DNA from: Ceratotherium simum simum
Lineage: Eukaryota > Chordata > Mammalia > Perissodactyla > Rhinocerotidae
NCBI RefSeq assembly: GCF_000283155.1
Contig: NW_004454207.1
Span: 13,739,035 to 13,803,034, forward strand
DNA: 64,000 nt
Direction: 5' to 3'
The notes under the pieces were generated by a model, which made no database searches, had not been told where the DNA came from, and saw only the letters and a program-made list of their open reading frames with translations. A program made the translations under genes and the position numbers. Below are positions 22,640 to 33,505 of the stretch, piece after piece (positions within the stretch are counted from its first letter, which is position 1; every line of letters begins with the position of its first letter).

Positions 22640-23700
22640 AATTTTAATTATGCAATTACATGAGTACATTCTCATTGTAAAAATTCAAACATAGAAGTAT
22701 ATAAAGTAAAAAACAAAAGTCATCTTTCACTTATCCCTCTCTCCTTAAACTTCATGATCCCTATTAGGTAATTCCTAACCGTTATTAAAGGCTTACTGTA
22801 CATCCATTTAATGCTTTCAGTGTAATTTAATATGCATATGTATACATAAAACAAAAAAATTTTTGTTTTTGGTGAGGAAGACGTGCCCTGACCTAACATC
22901 CGTTGACAATCCTCCTCTTTTTGCTGAGGAAGACTGGCCCTGGACTAACATCCGTGCCCATCTTCCTCTACTTCATATGTGGGATGCCTGCCACAGGCTG
23001 GTTTGATAAGCCACGTGTATGTCCGCGCCTGGGATCTGAACCTGCGAACCCCAGGGCCGCAGAAGCGGAGAGCACAAACTTAACTACTATGCCACAGGGC
23101 TGGCCCCTATTTTTAAGCTATATCAATTGGGCAAGAAATTTTCTTCACTTAATATGTTTTTGACATATCTTTCCATTGCAATTCATCTAATTTTTAGAAC
23201 TGCCTCATAGTGTTTCAAAATATAGATGGAGCATAATATACTTAGTCACTCCTCTGCTGATGGACGTTTAGATTGTTTCTCATTTTCTCCTCATAAATAA
23301 TGTTGAAATGAGCATCCTTGAACATACATGTTTGTCCAAATATGCAAGTACTTTTCTAGAATAGATATATAGAGGTAGAATTTCTGGGATAAAAGATATC
23401 TTCAATTTAGTTAAATTTAGATAGAAATTGTCAATTTTTCATTTAAAAAGCTATAAAGTTGATGCTCCCAACAGTAGTGTAAGAGAGTACCATTTCTCCA
23501 CACTACTGCCAACACTGAAAATCGTAAATCTTTTAATATTTTGCTAATTTGATGGGTCAAAAGGGTAAATATTATTTTCATTTTAGTTACTTGATCGTAA
23601 TATATTATTACTTTAATCACAGCCAGACTCAATTTGCTAATATTTATTTAGAATTCTTTATCTATACTTATAAATCATAGTGTCGTATGGTGTTATTTTT
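22640..23700 (-). mobile_element. L1M 3' part, minus strand, split by an ERE
   Basis: Antisense L1 landmarks flank the ERE. TTACATGAGTACATTCTCATTG lies before it. After it come TTTCCATTGCAATTCATC, CTCTGCTGATGGACGTTTAG, AGAATTTCTGGGATAAAAG and CTACTGCCAACACTGAAAAT. Old and diverged, with no coding potential. Confidence 0.78.
22860..23107 (-). mobile_element. ERE SINE, long-tail type, minus strand, inside L1M
   Basis: GGTGAGGAAGACGTGCCCTG and a second GAGGAAGACTGGCCCTGG unit are followed by the antisense head ending CCACAGGGCTGGCCCC. The antisense B box region is diverged. No convincing TSD was found, so ends are approximate; the A/T-rich flanks may hide one. Confidence 0.9.
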
Positions 23701-24053
23701 ATTTTTGGTCTGCTTTGGTAATGGGGTTAAACCAAGCTCATAGTATAATTTGAGAAGATTTTATTTTCTTATGATCTGGAACCATTTATACACGATACAG
23801 GAATATTTCCTCTGTGAAACTCTCTCTGCCTGCCGACTTTCGTCATGCTGGGTTTTTAAATTTCTTTCATGGTTATCAGCCTGTTCACGTTTTTTACATT
23901 GTTGTAAGTCTATTTTTGTAACTAACTTATATAGCTTAGAAAATCATTCAGGTCATCTGGCTTTCAAATTTATGAAGTATAAAGTGATACATATTATTTT
24001 CTTATAATTTTATTTAGTATTATCTCTATCTCTAGTTAAGTCTCATTTCAGAG

Positions 24054-24056
<3 letters not shown>

Positions 24057-24088
<32 letters not shown>
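24057..24088. repeat. (GT)n microsatellite
   Basis: About 15 uninterrupted GT units. Confidence 0.95.
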
Positions 24089-24089
<1 letters not shown>

Positions 24090-24572
24090 CTGTTTTTCTT
24101 AGCTAAAGTTTTTGTTACTTAATTAGCTTTTTCAAGAAACTGGACTTAGTTTTTTCTTTTTGTAGTTATTTTCTACATTATTATTTTAGCTTTTATTTAT
24201 ATTTTTAAATTTACTTTTAATTTTTGTCAAAATCACACATGCACATGGTTTAAAGCCAAGCAGTTCTACAAGGCATCTCATAAGAAATGTGGAGTCCCCC
24301 CCTCCTATTTCTCACTCTCAAGTGTTTTAGATGATTCATTTGGTATTTATCTCCATATTTCTATATAACATGCTTATGTGGCTACTTCTTGATAGCTCAG
24401 TTTCAAGCATTATTCAACTGGCTTTCCATCACATAAGATGGAGAATTAACTTTTTGTCCAACTACTGCCCATCCCTTCCATCCCTCCACTTTCTAACCAT
24501 GCTCCCTAGGCTCCCAATTTGTTATAGTTTTGCTTATATAAATATTAAGGATTTACAGTGTTATGAATAGGT

Positions 24573-24731
24573 CAGTGGTTTTCATACTGGCTGCCCATTT
24601 AAATCACTAGGGGAGCTTAAAAAAATAATGATGACTATTTCTGATTTAATTGATCCAGATTTGGTTTGGGCATCTGGAGTTTTAAAAGCTCTTTAGATGA
24701 TTCTAACGTTCGGCCAAGGTTGAAAACCAAG
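24573..24731 (+). mobile_element. hAT-Charlie-type non-autonomous DNA transposon
   Basis: Starts CAGTGGTTTTCATACTGGCTG and ends GGCCAAGGTTGAAAACCAAGG. The ends are imperfect inverted copies of each other in the style of CAGTGGTTCTCAA ... TTGAGAACCACTG. AAATCACTAGGGGAGCTTAA near the start and TTTTAAAAGCTCTTTAGATG near the end are also mutually inverted. No transposase. I do not commit to a subfamily name, and no clear 8-bp TSD was found. Confidence 0.72.
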
Positions 24732-25856
24732 GAAATGTTATTCACAGCTGATTACTCTGTCTAATTTTCCTTTCTAGGGAAGCTTTTAATTTTCCTTGGA
24801 GCTAATAGTTATCATATTTTTATGTTTGCTTCATTTTCTATGTTCTTATCCCTAATTCGACTCCAAATTCCTCTCAATATATTCATATTCACCAAGTGCT
24901 CAGTCAGTGTCATATTCTTGAAGAAATCACTCATGGAGACTTCAGAACAGTTCTTGCCTTGTCTCTAGGCTGCTCCAAGTAGTCATCTCACAATCTCTCT
25001 CCACCATCTTCCTGGATGTTCCTGGAAGTTCCTTTCTCCTCTCTTGTGTTGGCGCCTGGTTTCCTGGATCCTATGTCTTCCTCTCTCTTGGTTTACTACC
25101 TTATTATGGTAGAGCACCTCTCTCAATAACTTCCATAAAAGGAAGAGTTCATAGAAGGTGAATTTTTAAAAATTATCTTTACAGTAATAGTTTAGCTGGC
25201 TATAGAAATGTTGGTTGAAGATCATTTTTTTTCAGAATTTTAAAAGAAAATGCCTCATTGTCTTCTAATTTTCAGTGACATCACTGAGAAGTGTGGTGTC
25301 ATTCTGATATTTGATGAGGCCTATTTTTCTCTCTCTGAAAGCTTAGAGGATCTTCTCCTTATTCAGTGTTCTGAGATTTCCTGATGATGTGATGTGGAGA
25401 AGATCTATTTTTATCTATTGGTGGGACCTTTCAATCTGGAAACTCCTGTCTTTCAGTTGTGTGAAATATTTTTGAATGTTTTTGATGACTTCTTCCTCTC
25501 CATTTTCTCTTCTGTATTTCTGGAACTCCTTTTATTAGGATGTTGGACCTCTTGGATGAGTCCATTAATTTTACTTTATCTCCTCTTTTCCATCTCTTTG
25601 TCCTTTTGCTGTGATTTCTGGGAGATAACCTCAACAATATTTTTTTCCTATTAAGATTTTACAAATAGCTATCATTTGTTTTTTGTTTTCAAGAACGCTT
25701 TTTAATTCTCTGAATATTCCTTTGCTTTATAGCATCCTTCTCTTCTTTCATAGAAGCCACATCTTCTCATTTCCCTATGAGGAAAATAACAATAGTTTTT
25801 CTTAAAGTTTTCTTTGCCTTGTATAATCTATTTCTTCCAACTTGCTTTTGCTTTTT

Positions 25857-25859
<3 letters not shown>

Positions 25860-25921
<62 letters not shown>

Positions 25922-25922
25922 T
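25860..25922. repeat. Compound (TC)n(TG)n(AG)n microsatellite
   Basis: About 15 TC, then about 13 TG, then a few AG units without interruption. Embedded in the HAL1 block. Confidence 0.95.
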
Positions 25923-26700
25923 ATTAAAGGTCTTCTAATGTCTGGGGATTTTTGACTGTTCACTTGTGTATAACAGTTGAGCACTAAAATGCTTATTGGG
26001 GACTTCTTTGCAAATAACAGAGACTTGTTGACTGTAGCTTCTGGCCAGTCTCTTTTGTAGAGAAGCTCTGTAATTCCAGTGTTTTTACTGTATTTCCTTT
26101 TGGCTGGTCAGAGTTCCTAGAAAAATACTCTTCTAGTTCCCTGTCTGTGGCTGCCATATTTTGAGAGCAGAGGAGAGGAAGAAAGTTGGAAGTCTTAACA
26201 TTCAGCCTGCAAACTTTCACTTCATAACACACTCAGTATGGTACCCTTCTCTCAACTGTGCCTGATATCCCACAGGCTATAGAACCCGTATTTTCTCCCC
26301 TCCAGAGAATAAACTCCAGTCTTCTTCTGGGTTGGAGAGGGAGCTTACCTGGCTGCATGGAGTGAGAGGGAAGATCTTTTATCCCTTACCAGATGTTGAT
26401 TTTATCTTCTTGTTTTAGCCACATCATCACTCAGCTTCAAAGGAAACCAGAACAACAAATTCTGAAGCATTTTGGGGAATCTGTGGTATAAATCAAGTTC
26501 CTCCTTGGCTTTCTCCTTTGCTGGCATAGGATTCAGTTTTCTCAATTCCGGTACATAGGCAACCATTTGTTCATTTGCTTTTCAGCTTCCAAAATTGTGT
26601 TTCTGTTTGCTCTTCTCCTGTTCTCTGTGTCCTTGGAAATCTATGACTGTAATTAAAAAATAATTCCTTTACTGTGATTTTAATGGGTTTTTTAAAGAAA

Positions 26701-28500
26701 TCAGTAGGAAACGTTATGTGCTCTATCTTCTATAAATGCTTTAATTCTATTATTTTCAGAGAACATACTTTGTATATTCAGTCCTTTTAAATTTAAGATT
26801 TGTTTTATGGCCCAGAAGATATCCTATCTTGTTGCATGTTCCATGTACTTTGAAAAGAATGTGTATTCTGCTGTTATTGGGTGGAATGTTCTATAAATGT
26901 CAGTCAGATCAAGTTAGTTGACAGTGTTGTTCAGGTCATCCATATTCTTGTGATTTTCTTTTAGTTTTCTATAAATAGAAGTTTAACTTCTATTGTTATA
27001 ATTATCTCATCTACTTTTTTAGTATTATTTTTTAGCATCTTGTGGTAATGTTATTTTCAAAGTTTTTGGTTTTCTAATAAATGCTTTTAAGGCAATGACG
27101 TTTCCTCTGGGTATTGCTTGGCCTGCAATGCAATGTTTCAATATGTAGTACCTGATTATCAGTCATTTCTAGAGGATTTTAAAATATGTTTTTAAATGCA
27201 TCTTAACACAAGAAGATTTTTTTTTTTTTTTTTTGGTGAGGAAGATCAACCCTGAGCTAACATCCATGCCAATCCTCCTCTGTTTGCTGAGGAAGACTGG
27301 CCCTGGGCTAACATCCATGCCTATCTTCCTCCACTTTATATGGGACGCTGCCACATGGCCTGACAAGCGGTGCATTTGTACATGCCCGGAATCGAACCTG
27401 GTCCACGAGCAGCAGAGCACACACACTTAACCGCTATGCCACAGGGCTGGCCCCAAGAAGATTTTTAATTTTAACTTTTAGTAAAGTAGCATACAGTAAA
27501 ATTGACTTTGTTGTTGTAAAGAATCCACTATATGCGTGCTGGAATTCATAGAAGGATATTTTTAAATTTTTAAGAATTTAAAATTTTTATCTTTCCGCTG
27601 TTGTTAGAGAATTTGGTCCAAATGTTCTTTTTTAATTTTTTTGACAATTTCCATATGGCTTAACACAATCATTTGTAAATATTTTTATGGATATTTAAAA
27701 AGATGGTATATTTTCTGCTTGTTGGGCATCAACAATATTCTAAGATATCTAGTGTATGCAGTTCCATTGTTGTTCATCTCCTTACTCTTCTGACTTAATT
27801 TGTACACTGAATTTCTGAGAAAAGTGGTTAGTGTTCCACTGCAATTCATGACTCATAATTTATCCTTTTTGTTTTTTGTTTGTTCGCTTTATAAGTAGTT
27901 CTCATTTAAATATTTTGATGCTATGTTGTTGCATGCACAAAAAGTTTGTGATTATTATATCTTCTTGTTGTATTGTACTAGTCATCAATATAAAACTAAA
28001 ATTTTTTTTTTGCCCATTTTAATGATCACCTTGAATTCTACTCCACTTTTCATTTAGCTAATATTGGCTGGAGTATCATTTTACATCCCTTTAGTTTAAA
28101 GCATTATTTTTCATTTTAAGAATGTCTTTTGTAAACAACACGTCTCAAATTTATTTTATTTGAGTTTTTGCCCTGTGTGAGACTTTCTGTCTTTCAACAT
28201 GGTTATTTAACCACTTTTACATTTATTGTTACTCCTGACATCTGGATGCATTCTTGCCATCTGATTTCATGCTTTCTGTTATCCACAAGTTCTCTTTTCT
28301 TTTCCAGCCTTTTGTTTTACTTATTGAATTTTCTTTGTTCCAATTTTTTATCTCTAGTAGTTTGATATGCTATTTGTGTTCTTATATTAGCTACTTTTAA
28401 AATTTACCACACATTTAAACATATTTTTCTACCACTTCCAGAATTAATTAGTATCACTATTCTCTTCTTACAATATTTCATAGCTATAATAAAATCAGAG
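26701..28500 (-). mobile_element. L1M ORF2 (endonuclease part), minus strand, split by an ERE
   Basis: Antisense endonuclease-region text: TTATGGCCCAGAAGATATCC and TTTGAAAAGAATGTGTATTC (near 26860) also occur in the younger L1 at 975-1035. Past the ERE, TTTTGTAAACAACACGTCTC and TTGAGTTTTTGCCCTGTGTG match the start of antisense ORF2. The segment 27060-27150 resembles a part that should lie on the other side of the 26810 segment, so two fragments or a rearrangement may be involved. No coding frame. Confidence 0.68.
27222..27453 (-). mobile_element. ERE SINE, long-tail type, minus strand, inside L1M
   Basis: T run, GGTGAGGAAGATCAACCCTG, a second GAGGAAGACTGGCCCTGGGC unit, then the head ending CCACAGGGCTGGCCC. 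The 13-bp TSD CAAGAAGATTTTT lies at 27209-27221 and 27454-27466. Confidence 0.95.
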
Positions 28501-28688
28501 AAATATTTTCATGGTAGATTTTTATTAATATTATATATGCATATTCATTGTTAAATAGCCTTCATAATTATTTTAATAGCTATTTAATATTCTATTGAAT
28601 TTTTATAATAAAAATTATATATATATGTATTCCCCTATTGTGGGTGATTTTGGTTATTTAAATGACTGATAAAAAGATAAATGAGTAG
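28501..28688 (-). mobile_element. Probable L1M fragment, minus strand
   Basis: TTCTATTGAATTTTTATAATA followed by CCCCTATTGTGGGTGATTTTGG resembles the antisense L1M region after ORF2 (TTCTCCTATTGTTGGACATTTAGG). Very AT-rich and weak. Confidence 0.4.
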
Positions 28689-28880
28689 GCCAGCTCCGGT
28701 GGCCTAGTTGTTAGGTTCAGTGCACTCTGCTTTGGTGGGCTGGGTTCGGTTCCTGGTGTAGACCTACACCACTCCTCTGTAAGTGGCCATGCTGTGGTGG
28801 CGGCTCACATACAAAAAGAGGAAGATTGGCAGTGGATGTTAGCTCAGGGTGAATCTTCCTCAGCAAAAAAAATAAAAATA
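28689..28880 (+). mobile_element. ERE SINE, long-tail type, plus strand
   Basis: Diverged head (GGCCAGCTCCGGTGGCCTAG, B-box-like GGTTCGGTTCC), one GTTAGCTCAGGGTGAATCTTCC unit and an A-rich AAAATAAAA tail. A possible short TSD AAATGA flanks it. One of the more diverged EREs here. Confidence 0.9.
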
Positions 28881-29656
28881 AAATTAAATGATTGCTTGTG
28901 ATATCCAATGATGTATTTAATATTTTGTGCCTATAGAATTTCTATCACAGTACATAATTTTAGGACTGATTCTCTGGATTGAATTTATGTGACAGCACAG
29001 CCTTCTCCTTATGAATGTCAAAAGTTTTATCTCCATTGTATAATATTCTTTTCGGTACATAGTATAAAGGGATTGTAGAGGCAATGTAGCGAGTTGGGTG
29101 AGGTGATAAAGGAGAGTAGGACAGATGAATGACAGGTATAAAGCAGAGAAGAAGGCCTCAGAATGAGATCTGGGCAGATAAATAGTGGAAACTTCAGTTA
29201 GAATGTGTTTGGAAATATCAGGGGAATTAAGTAGAAACAGAAATGAATAGCAAAGGCTAAAAGGTAAAATGATGTCTTTTCTCCATTTATTTGCAGAGGG
29301 CAGGTAATAACAGTCACAGGGGAGTGAAAACTGATGAATTCAGAAAAGGGATTGCAGCAACTGTCATCCCAGGTAGTAACTGAGTGTCTGGATCCCCTGT
29401 AAACTCAAGGTTGGGTTGAATTGCTTACTATGTAAGTTACAAGAGGACATTTTCACTGACTCGATGCATAAGATTATGGACTGGAATCAGTTAACAATAG
29501 TTCAGAAGGCTACTGAATAATGCCTGCATGCTTGCTTACTTTAAATGCTCACGTCAAATTGTATAATTTTTTCAAGTTCAGTTATTTAAAGATAAATTGT
29601 ATAAAAATATACACTTTTCTTCATGTCTGATAAACTACAGCTTTCAAGAATGAACT
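28881..29656. other. Unique sequence, nothing recognised
   Basis: No repeat family or gene that I can support. The first 180 bases could continue the L1M fragment before the ERE. Confidence 0.4.
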
Positions 29657-30121
29657 CATTATAGGTAGAATTATGTCCCCCCAAAAAGATATGTTGAATT
29701 CCTAACTCCCACTACCTCAGAATGTGATTTTATTTGGAAATGGGGTCACTGCAGATGTCGTCAGTTAGGATGAGGTCGTACTAGAGCAGAGTGGGTCCTT
29801 AATCCAATAGGACTGGTGTCCTTGGAAGAAGAGGAGAAGAGACACAGGCATGGACACATGAGTGGAGAATGCTATGTGACAAGGGAGGCAGAGATTGAAG
29901 TGCTGCGGCTGAAAGTCAGGGATCCCCAAGGATTGACAGGCACTGGAAGAAGCTAGGAAGAGGCAAGAAAGGATTCTATCCAAAGTCTCAGAGGAAGCAT
30001 GGCTCTGCTGACACCTTGATTTCGGACTTCTAGCCTCCAGAACTGTGGGAAAATAAATTTCTGTTGTTTTAGAGACACTCAGTTTGTGGCACCTTGCTAC
30101 AGCAGCCCTAGGAAACTAATA
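29657..30121 (+). mobile_element. MLT1-type solo LTR (ERVL-MaLR), plus strand
   Basis: Matches the MLT1 LTR nearly end to end: TATGTCCCCCCAAAAAGATATG, ACCTCAGAATGTGATTTTATT, GACTGGTGTCCTTGGAAGAAG, GACACCTTGATTTCGGACTTC and the end CAGCCCTAGGAAACTAATACA. AATAAA at 30053 is the LTR polyadenylation signal. No internal region flanks it, so it is a solo LTR or a single surviving end. Confidence 0.93.
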
Positions 30122-30590
30122 CAGAACCTGTTAATTTTACCAGAGAGCTATGACTGAAGCATTGTAGCCAAATGGGCCAGCTTATCCTAAGCGGAACAAG
30201 AAATAGTCTTTTCAGTGTGGAAGTGCTGATGTGACTACTAAGTCAAAATTATGATAAGTCCTGAAGGGATATCAAGTTGGAGAGACTGTTACCTCTGCAG
30301 TAGTAAATTACTCTCTGCCAGCTTCCTTGCCCAACTTACAAATGAGAGTGGTAAAAAAAATGGATCAAATAGAATTGAATGTCCATTATGTGCAGCATAT
30401 TCTAGGAACTCTGGAGCATAAAAATCCAGCACTTACTATATTGAACCATGTGAAATTTCTATTTTTTTGGTAAAAGATTGGTTAAATAGTGACAATTTCA
30501 TATGGTTTGACGTAATAGGTTACACTGGAATTTAAAAGATGACACACAGATTTCCAGCAATAAAAGGGAGCATATAATAAACTTAAAATG
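30122..30590. other. Unique sequence, nothing recognised
   Basis: No repeat or gene recognised. Confidence 0.4.
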
Positions 30591-31190
30591 AGAATTATTG
30601 CATCTTAAAGGATGGGAAAGATTCAGGAAGACCCTGGAAAGTGATGGGTATTTGGGGGTGGGTGGTGAAGGGACCAATTTCACTGGAGATGTAAGTCCAC
30701 ATGCAGGAGTCAGGAGAGAGAATTCTAGAAAAGTATCTTGGGGATATATTAAGAGAGATCTTCAATGCTAGTCTAAGGAGTTCCAGTTTATTTTTATGAA
30801 ATTAGGGAATGAATTGTCAAAGATTGTCTGGAGGGGAGGATGTGAAGTGATGGTTTAAGAAAATTAATGTGGCACGTATTTATTTAGCAAATATTTGTTG
30901 AGGCCAATTTTGTGTGCAGGCAGATTAGAGAGTTACAGGACTGAAGGCCTGGAAACCAATTAAGAGGTTATTCATTGGTAACTATGTTGTTACCACAGTG
31001 TAACTATGATATTATATGTGCTTGAACTGGAGTGGTAGAGGTGAAAAGAAAACATTAAGGTGGTTTGGAGAACACTTGAGAGAGTCTGGTGGTCTATTTA
31101 ATTGCACAAGAAGGAGACAGAGTCAAAGATGACTCCAAAGTTTTGCATTTGACTGAATTTAAGCATTAATAACAAAATGGAGAAAGCAAG
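30591..31190 (+). mobile_element. Ancient interspersed repeat, probably LINE/L2-like
   Basis: Text such as GGTTTAAGAAAATTAATGTGG, TGCTTGAACTGGAGTGGTAG and AAAGATGACTCCAAAGTTT follows the order of a common ancient mammalian repeat I remember (GCTTGAACTAGGGTGGTGGC ... GGATGACTCCCAGG). The family assignment is tentative. Confidence 0.35.
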
Positions 31191-31639
31191 AGAGGAAGCT
31201 TGTTCTGGGATTGAGGTGATAACTTTTTAAAATATCCTAATTTTGAAGTGATAGTAAAACATCTTAGTAGAACTTTCTAGCATAGGGCACAGAATGAGGT
31301 TAACTCAGAGTCCTCAAGAAGGAGGTGAGGGTTGAGGTCATGAAAGTAGACCAGATCTCTGAGGGAGAAATCATATTAGAGAAAAGCAGAAGGTTGGATC
31401 TTGCAGGATGACCATGACTAAATTTAAATTATGCATATTAGTCCCAATTTTACAGCTTTTAGTAATAACCCCTCTCTGACATTGTCCTTCCAGATTGGAA
31501 GATCCTACTCGTTTCCATCCTTGATCAAATAGTATCTCTACTTCACACCATTCTTGAAGTTCAGGGACTAGTATGGTCAGCACATATTTTTCTATTATCA
31601 CAGGATGATTTTGTAAAAGGGCAGACTGATATTTGTGGT

Positions 31640-31795
31640 TTGGTTTTCAGCTCCTTTATGTTTTGGAAACTTAAGGTCCCTGAAGGAGGGAGTATGTCTT
31701 ATTTAACTTTGTATCTCCAGCATTTAGCACAGAACTCACTACAGAGTAGGTAGTTAATACATGTTTCTCACACAAATGAATTTTGGAGACACTGT
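31640..31795 (+). mobile_element. L2 3' end, plus strand
   Basis: GGAGGGAGTATGTCTTATTT, TTTGTATCTCCAGCATTTAGC, ACAGAGTAGGTAGTTAATAC and an AAATGAA end follow the L2 terminus. Confidence 0.65.
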
Positions 31796-32602
31796 AAAAA
31801 AAAGAAGATGTAAAATGAATTAAAATGTTTAATAGAACAGTGCAGTTAGTAGTTCATTCAAACTTCTGAAATTCTGGTTTTTCATTTTGTTGAACTGTGG
31901 CTTTTATCAAGTGAAACCCAGAGGATTAAGAGCACAAGACTGGTTTAAAAAATACATCTCTATTTTCAGAAATTAGCCATTGTACAATATCAGCCTTCCT
32001 ATCTGTTAAACCATAATTGTTAAAATCAATTGTCAAAATTCCACCTCATCTCCAAAATCTAGTATATTAGACTTGCTATAAAGTTTCCATCAGCATATGT
32101 TATTTTTTTCTTTTTTTAAACAGACTTAAAGAGATCTTTTTTTCCCCCTGGCACCTAAACCATGAGACAGACAAGGACAAATTGGGTCTTCTTACAACCT
32201 TGCAGACTGCCCTGCTCCAGGCAGCAGCAGGGAACGTCAGGTAGCCTGATTGAATTCATTTCTTCCATGCACCAGCTGGCATCACATTCCAGATCTTGAA
32301 ATTCCCAGGGTTCATTTATCTTCACAATTTCTTACTTGACAATGAAAAGAGGACTGCCAAGCTGATTCTGCATTTCACGTACCATAATGCCAATCTTGAT
32401 GCATTGTTTTATGAATTATAGCTAAAAGAGCTTATACGGTATTTGACAAAAAAGACAATTGCTCACTTGTTTGTGAAGCTACTTAACTACAAGAGTTAGG
32501 AGTAGGGCAATGCTATTTCCTTTTCTAATTTAAATATGATTTTTTGATTAAGTTACTTAGAATTGCAATCAGAACTCAGGACAGAGGTATCAGCTGTTAA
32601 TT
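31796..32602. other. Unique sequence with a weak exon-like segment (32124-32240)
   Basis: No repeat recognised. A strong T-rich tract ending AAACAG at 32123 is followed by 117 bases, with one frame open throughout, and then CAG/GTAGCC. The donor is poor and the frame resembles no protein known to me. The sequence at 32150-32420 is of balanced composition and might be conserved. Confidence 0.35.
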
Positions 32603-32618
32603 AAAAATTAGTGGGAGA

Positions 32619-32826
32619 GGGCCGGCGCCATGGCTTAGCAGTTGGGTGCGCGCGCTCCGCTGCTGGCGGCCCGGGTTCAGATCCCCGGCGCGCACCGACG
32701 CACCGCTTCTCCGGCCATGCTGAGGCCGCGTCCCACGTACAGCAGCTGGAGGGATGTGCAGCTATGACGTACAACTATCTGCTGGGGCTTTGGGGGAAAA
32801 ATAAATAAATAAATAAAATTATAAAA
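32619..32826 (+). mobile_element. ERE SINE, short-tail type, young, plus strand
   Basis: Full-length: GGCCGGCGCCATGGCTTAGC head, B-box-like GGTTCAGATCC, body GCTGAGGCCGCGTCCCACG, tail GGGGCTTTGGGGGAAAAATA then AATA units. The 16-bp TSD AAAAATTAGTGGGAGA at 32603-32618 and 32827-32842 is perfect. Unusually many CpGs survive, which points to a recent insertion. Confidence 0.97.
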
Positions 32827-33259
32827 AAAAATTAGTGGGAGAAAGTAAAATTTGCCTTTTTTCGTTATTACATGTAAGGAATAGTAACAAAATGGCATTA
32901 TTTAATAATCTTGCTTTGAGTATTTTCTCTATTGTAAATCCATATATTAGATTTAAATTTATTTTTGGTATTTATAATTAAATGTGTGGTTATAATTATA
33001 GCATTGTCGGTTTTTCTTCTCTGAATCAAGTATATACTATTAAAAAAGCAAATCACGGCTGGTGGATCTGAACGATTTTGGTGATCATCTTGATGTTGTC
33101 TCATTTTGACTTAATGTCATTTGCCATTCTCTGTATTTCTGTGTGCTGACAACCCTTAGCTAGGAATGAAGAGATTAGCATTTGGGCTATAGTCGCATCA
33201 GTAACTTGCTGACTGAAGTTGGGCAACAACTTGGGAGGGCTTTGGTCAAGGTGATTTCT

Positions 33260-33261
33260 TT

Positions 33262-33308
<47 letters not shown>

Positions 33309-33494
33309 TTTTTCCCCCAAACCCCCAGTAGATAGTTGTATGTCATAGCTGCACATCCTTCTAGTTGCTGTATGTGGGACGCGGCTTCAGCATGGCCGGA
33401 GAAGCGGTGCGTCGGTGCGCGCCCGGGATCCGAACCAGGGCCTCCAGCAGCGGAGTGCACGCACTTAACCGCTAAGCCACGGGGCCGGCCCACG
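33260..33494 (-). mobile_element. ERE SINE, short-tail type, young, minus strand
   Basis: Begins with about 13 TTTA units (the reverse complement of its tail), then CCCCAGTAGATAGTTGTATG, and ends with the head TAACCGCTAAGCCACGGGGC. The 11-bp TSD AGGTGATTTCT lies at 33249-33259 and 33495-33505. CpG-rich. It sits 433 bp from the oppositely oriented ERE at 32619-32826. Confidence 0.97.
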
Positions 33495-33505
33495 AGGTGA
33501 TTTCT

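Larger units (their letters stand above)
24110..26700 (-). mobile_element. HAL1 block, minus strand
   Basis: Antisense HAL1/L1M text runs through this stretch. Examples are CCTTTCAATCTGGAAACTCC (25428), ATGTTGGACCTCTTGGATGAG (25540), TTTTCCATCTCTTTGTCC (25588), GCCTGCAAACTTTCACTTC (26205) and TGCCTGATATCCCACAGGC. The minus-strand frame at 25431-25637 contains RSNILIKGVPE, which resembles the L1 ORF1p segment SNIRIIGVPE. A hAT element (24573-24731) and a TC/TG microsatellite interrupt it. The 24110-24560 part is the least certain. Confidence 0.78.

Noticed and set aside
32124..32240. Exon-like 117-base segment with a T-rich acceptor tract and one open frame
   Set aside because: The donor GTAGCC is weak, and an open frame of 39 codons is likely by chance.
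32619..32700. tRNA-like A and B boxes
   Set aside because: They are the pol III promoter of an ERE SINE, not a functional tRNA gene; the rest of a tRNA cloverleaf is not preserved. The same applies to the other EREs.
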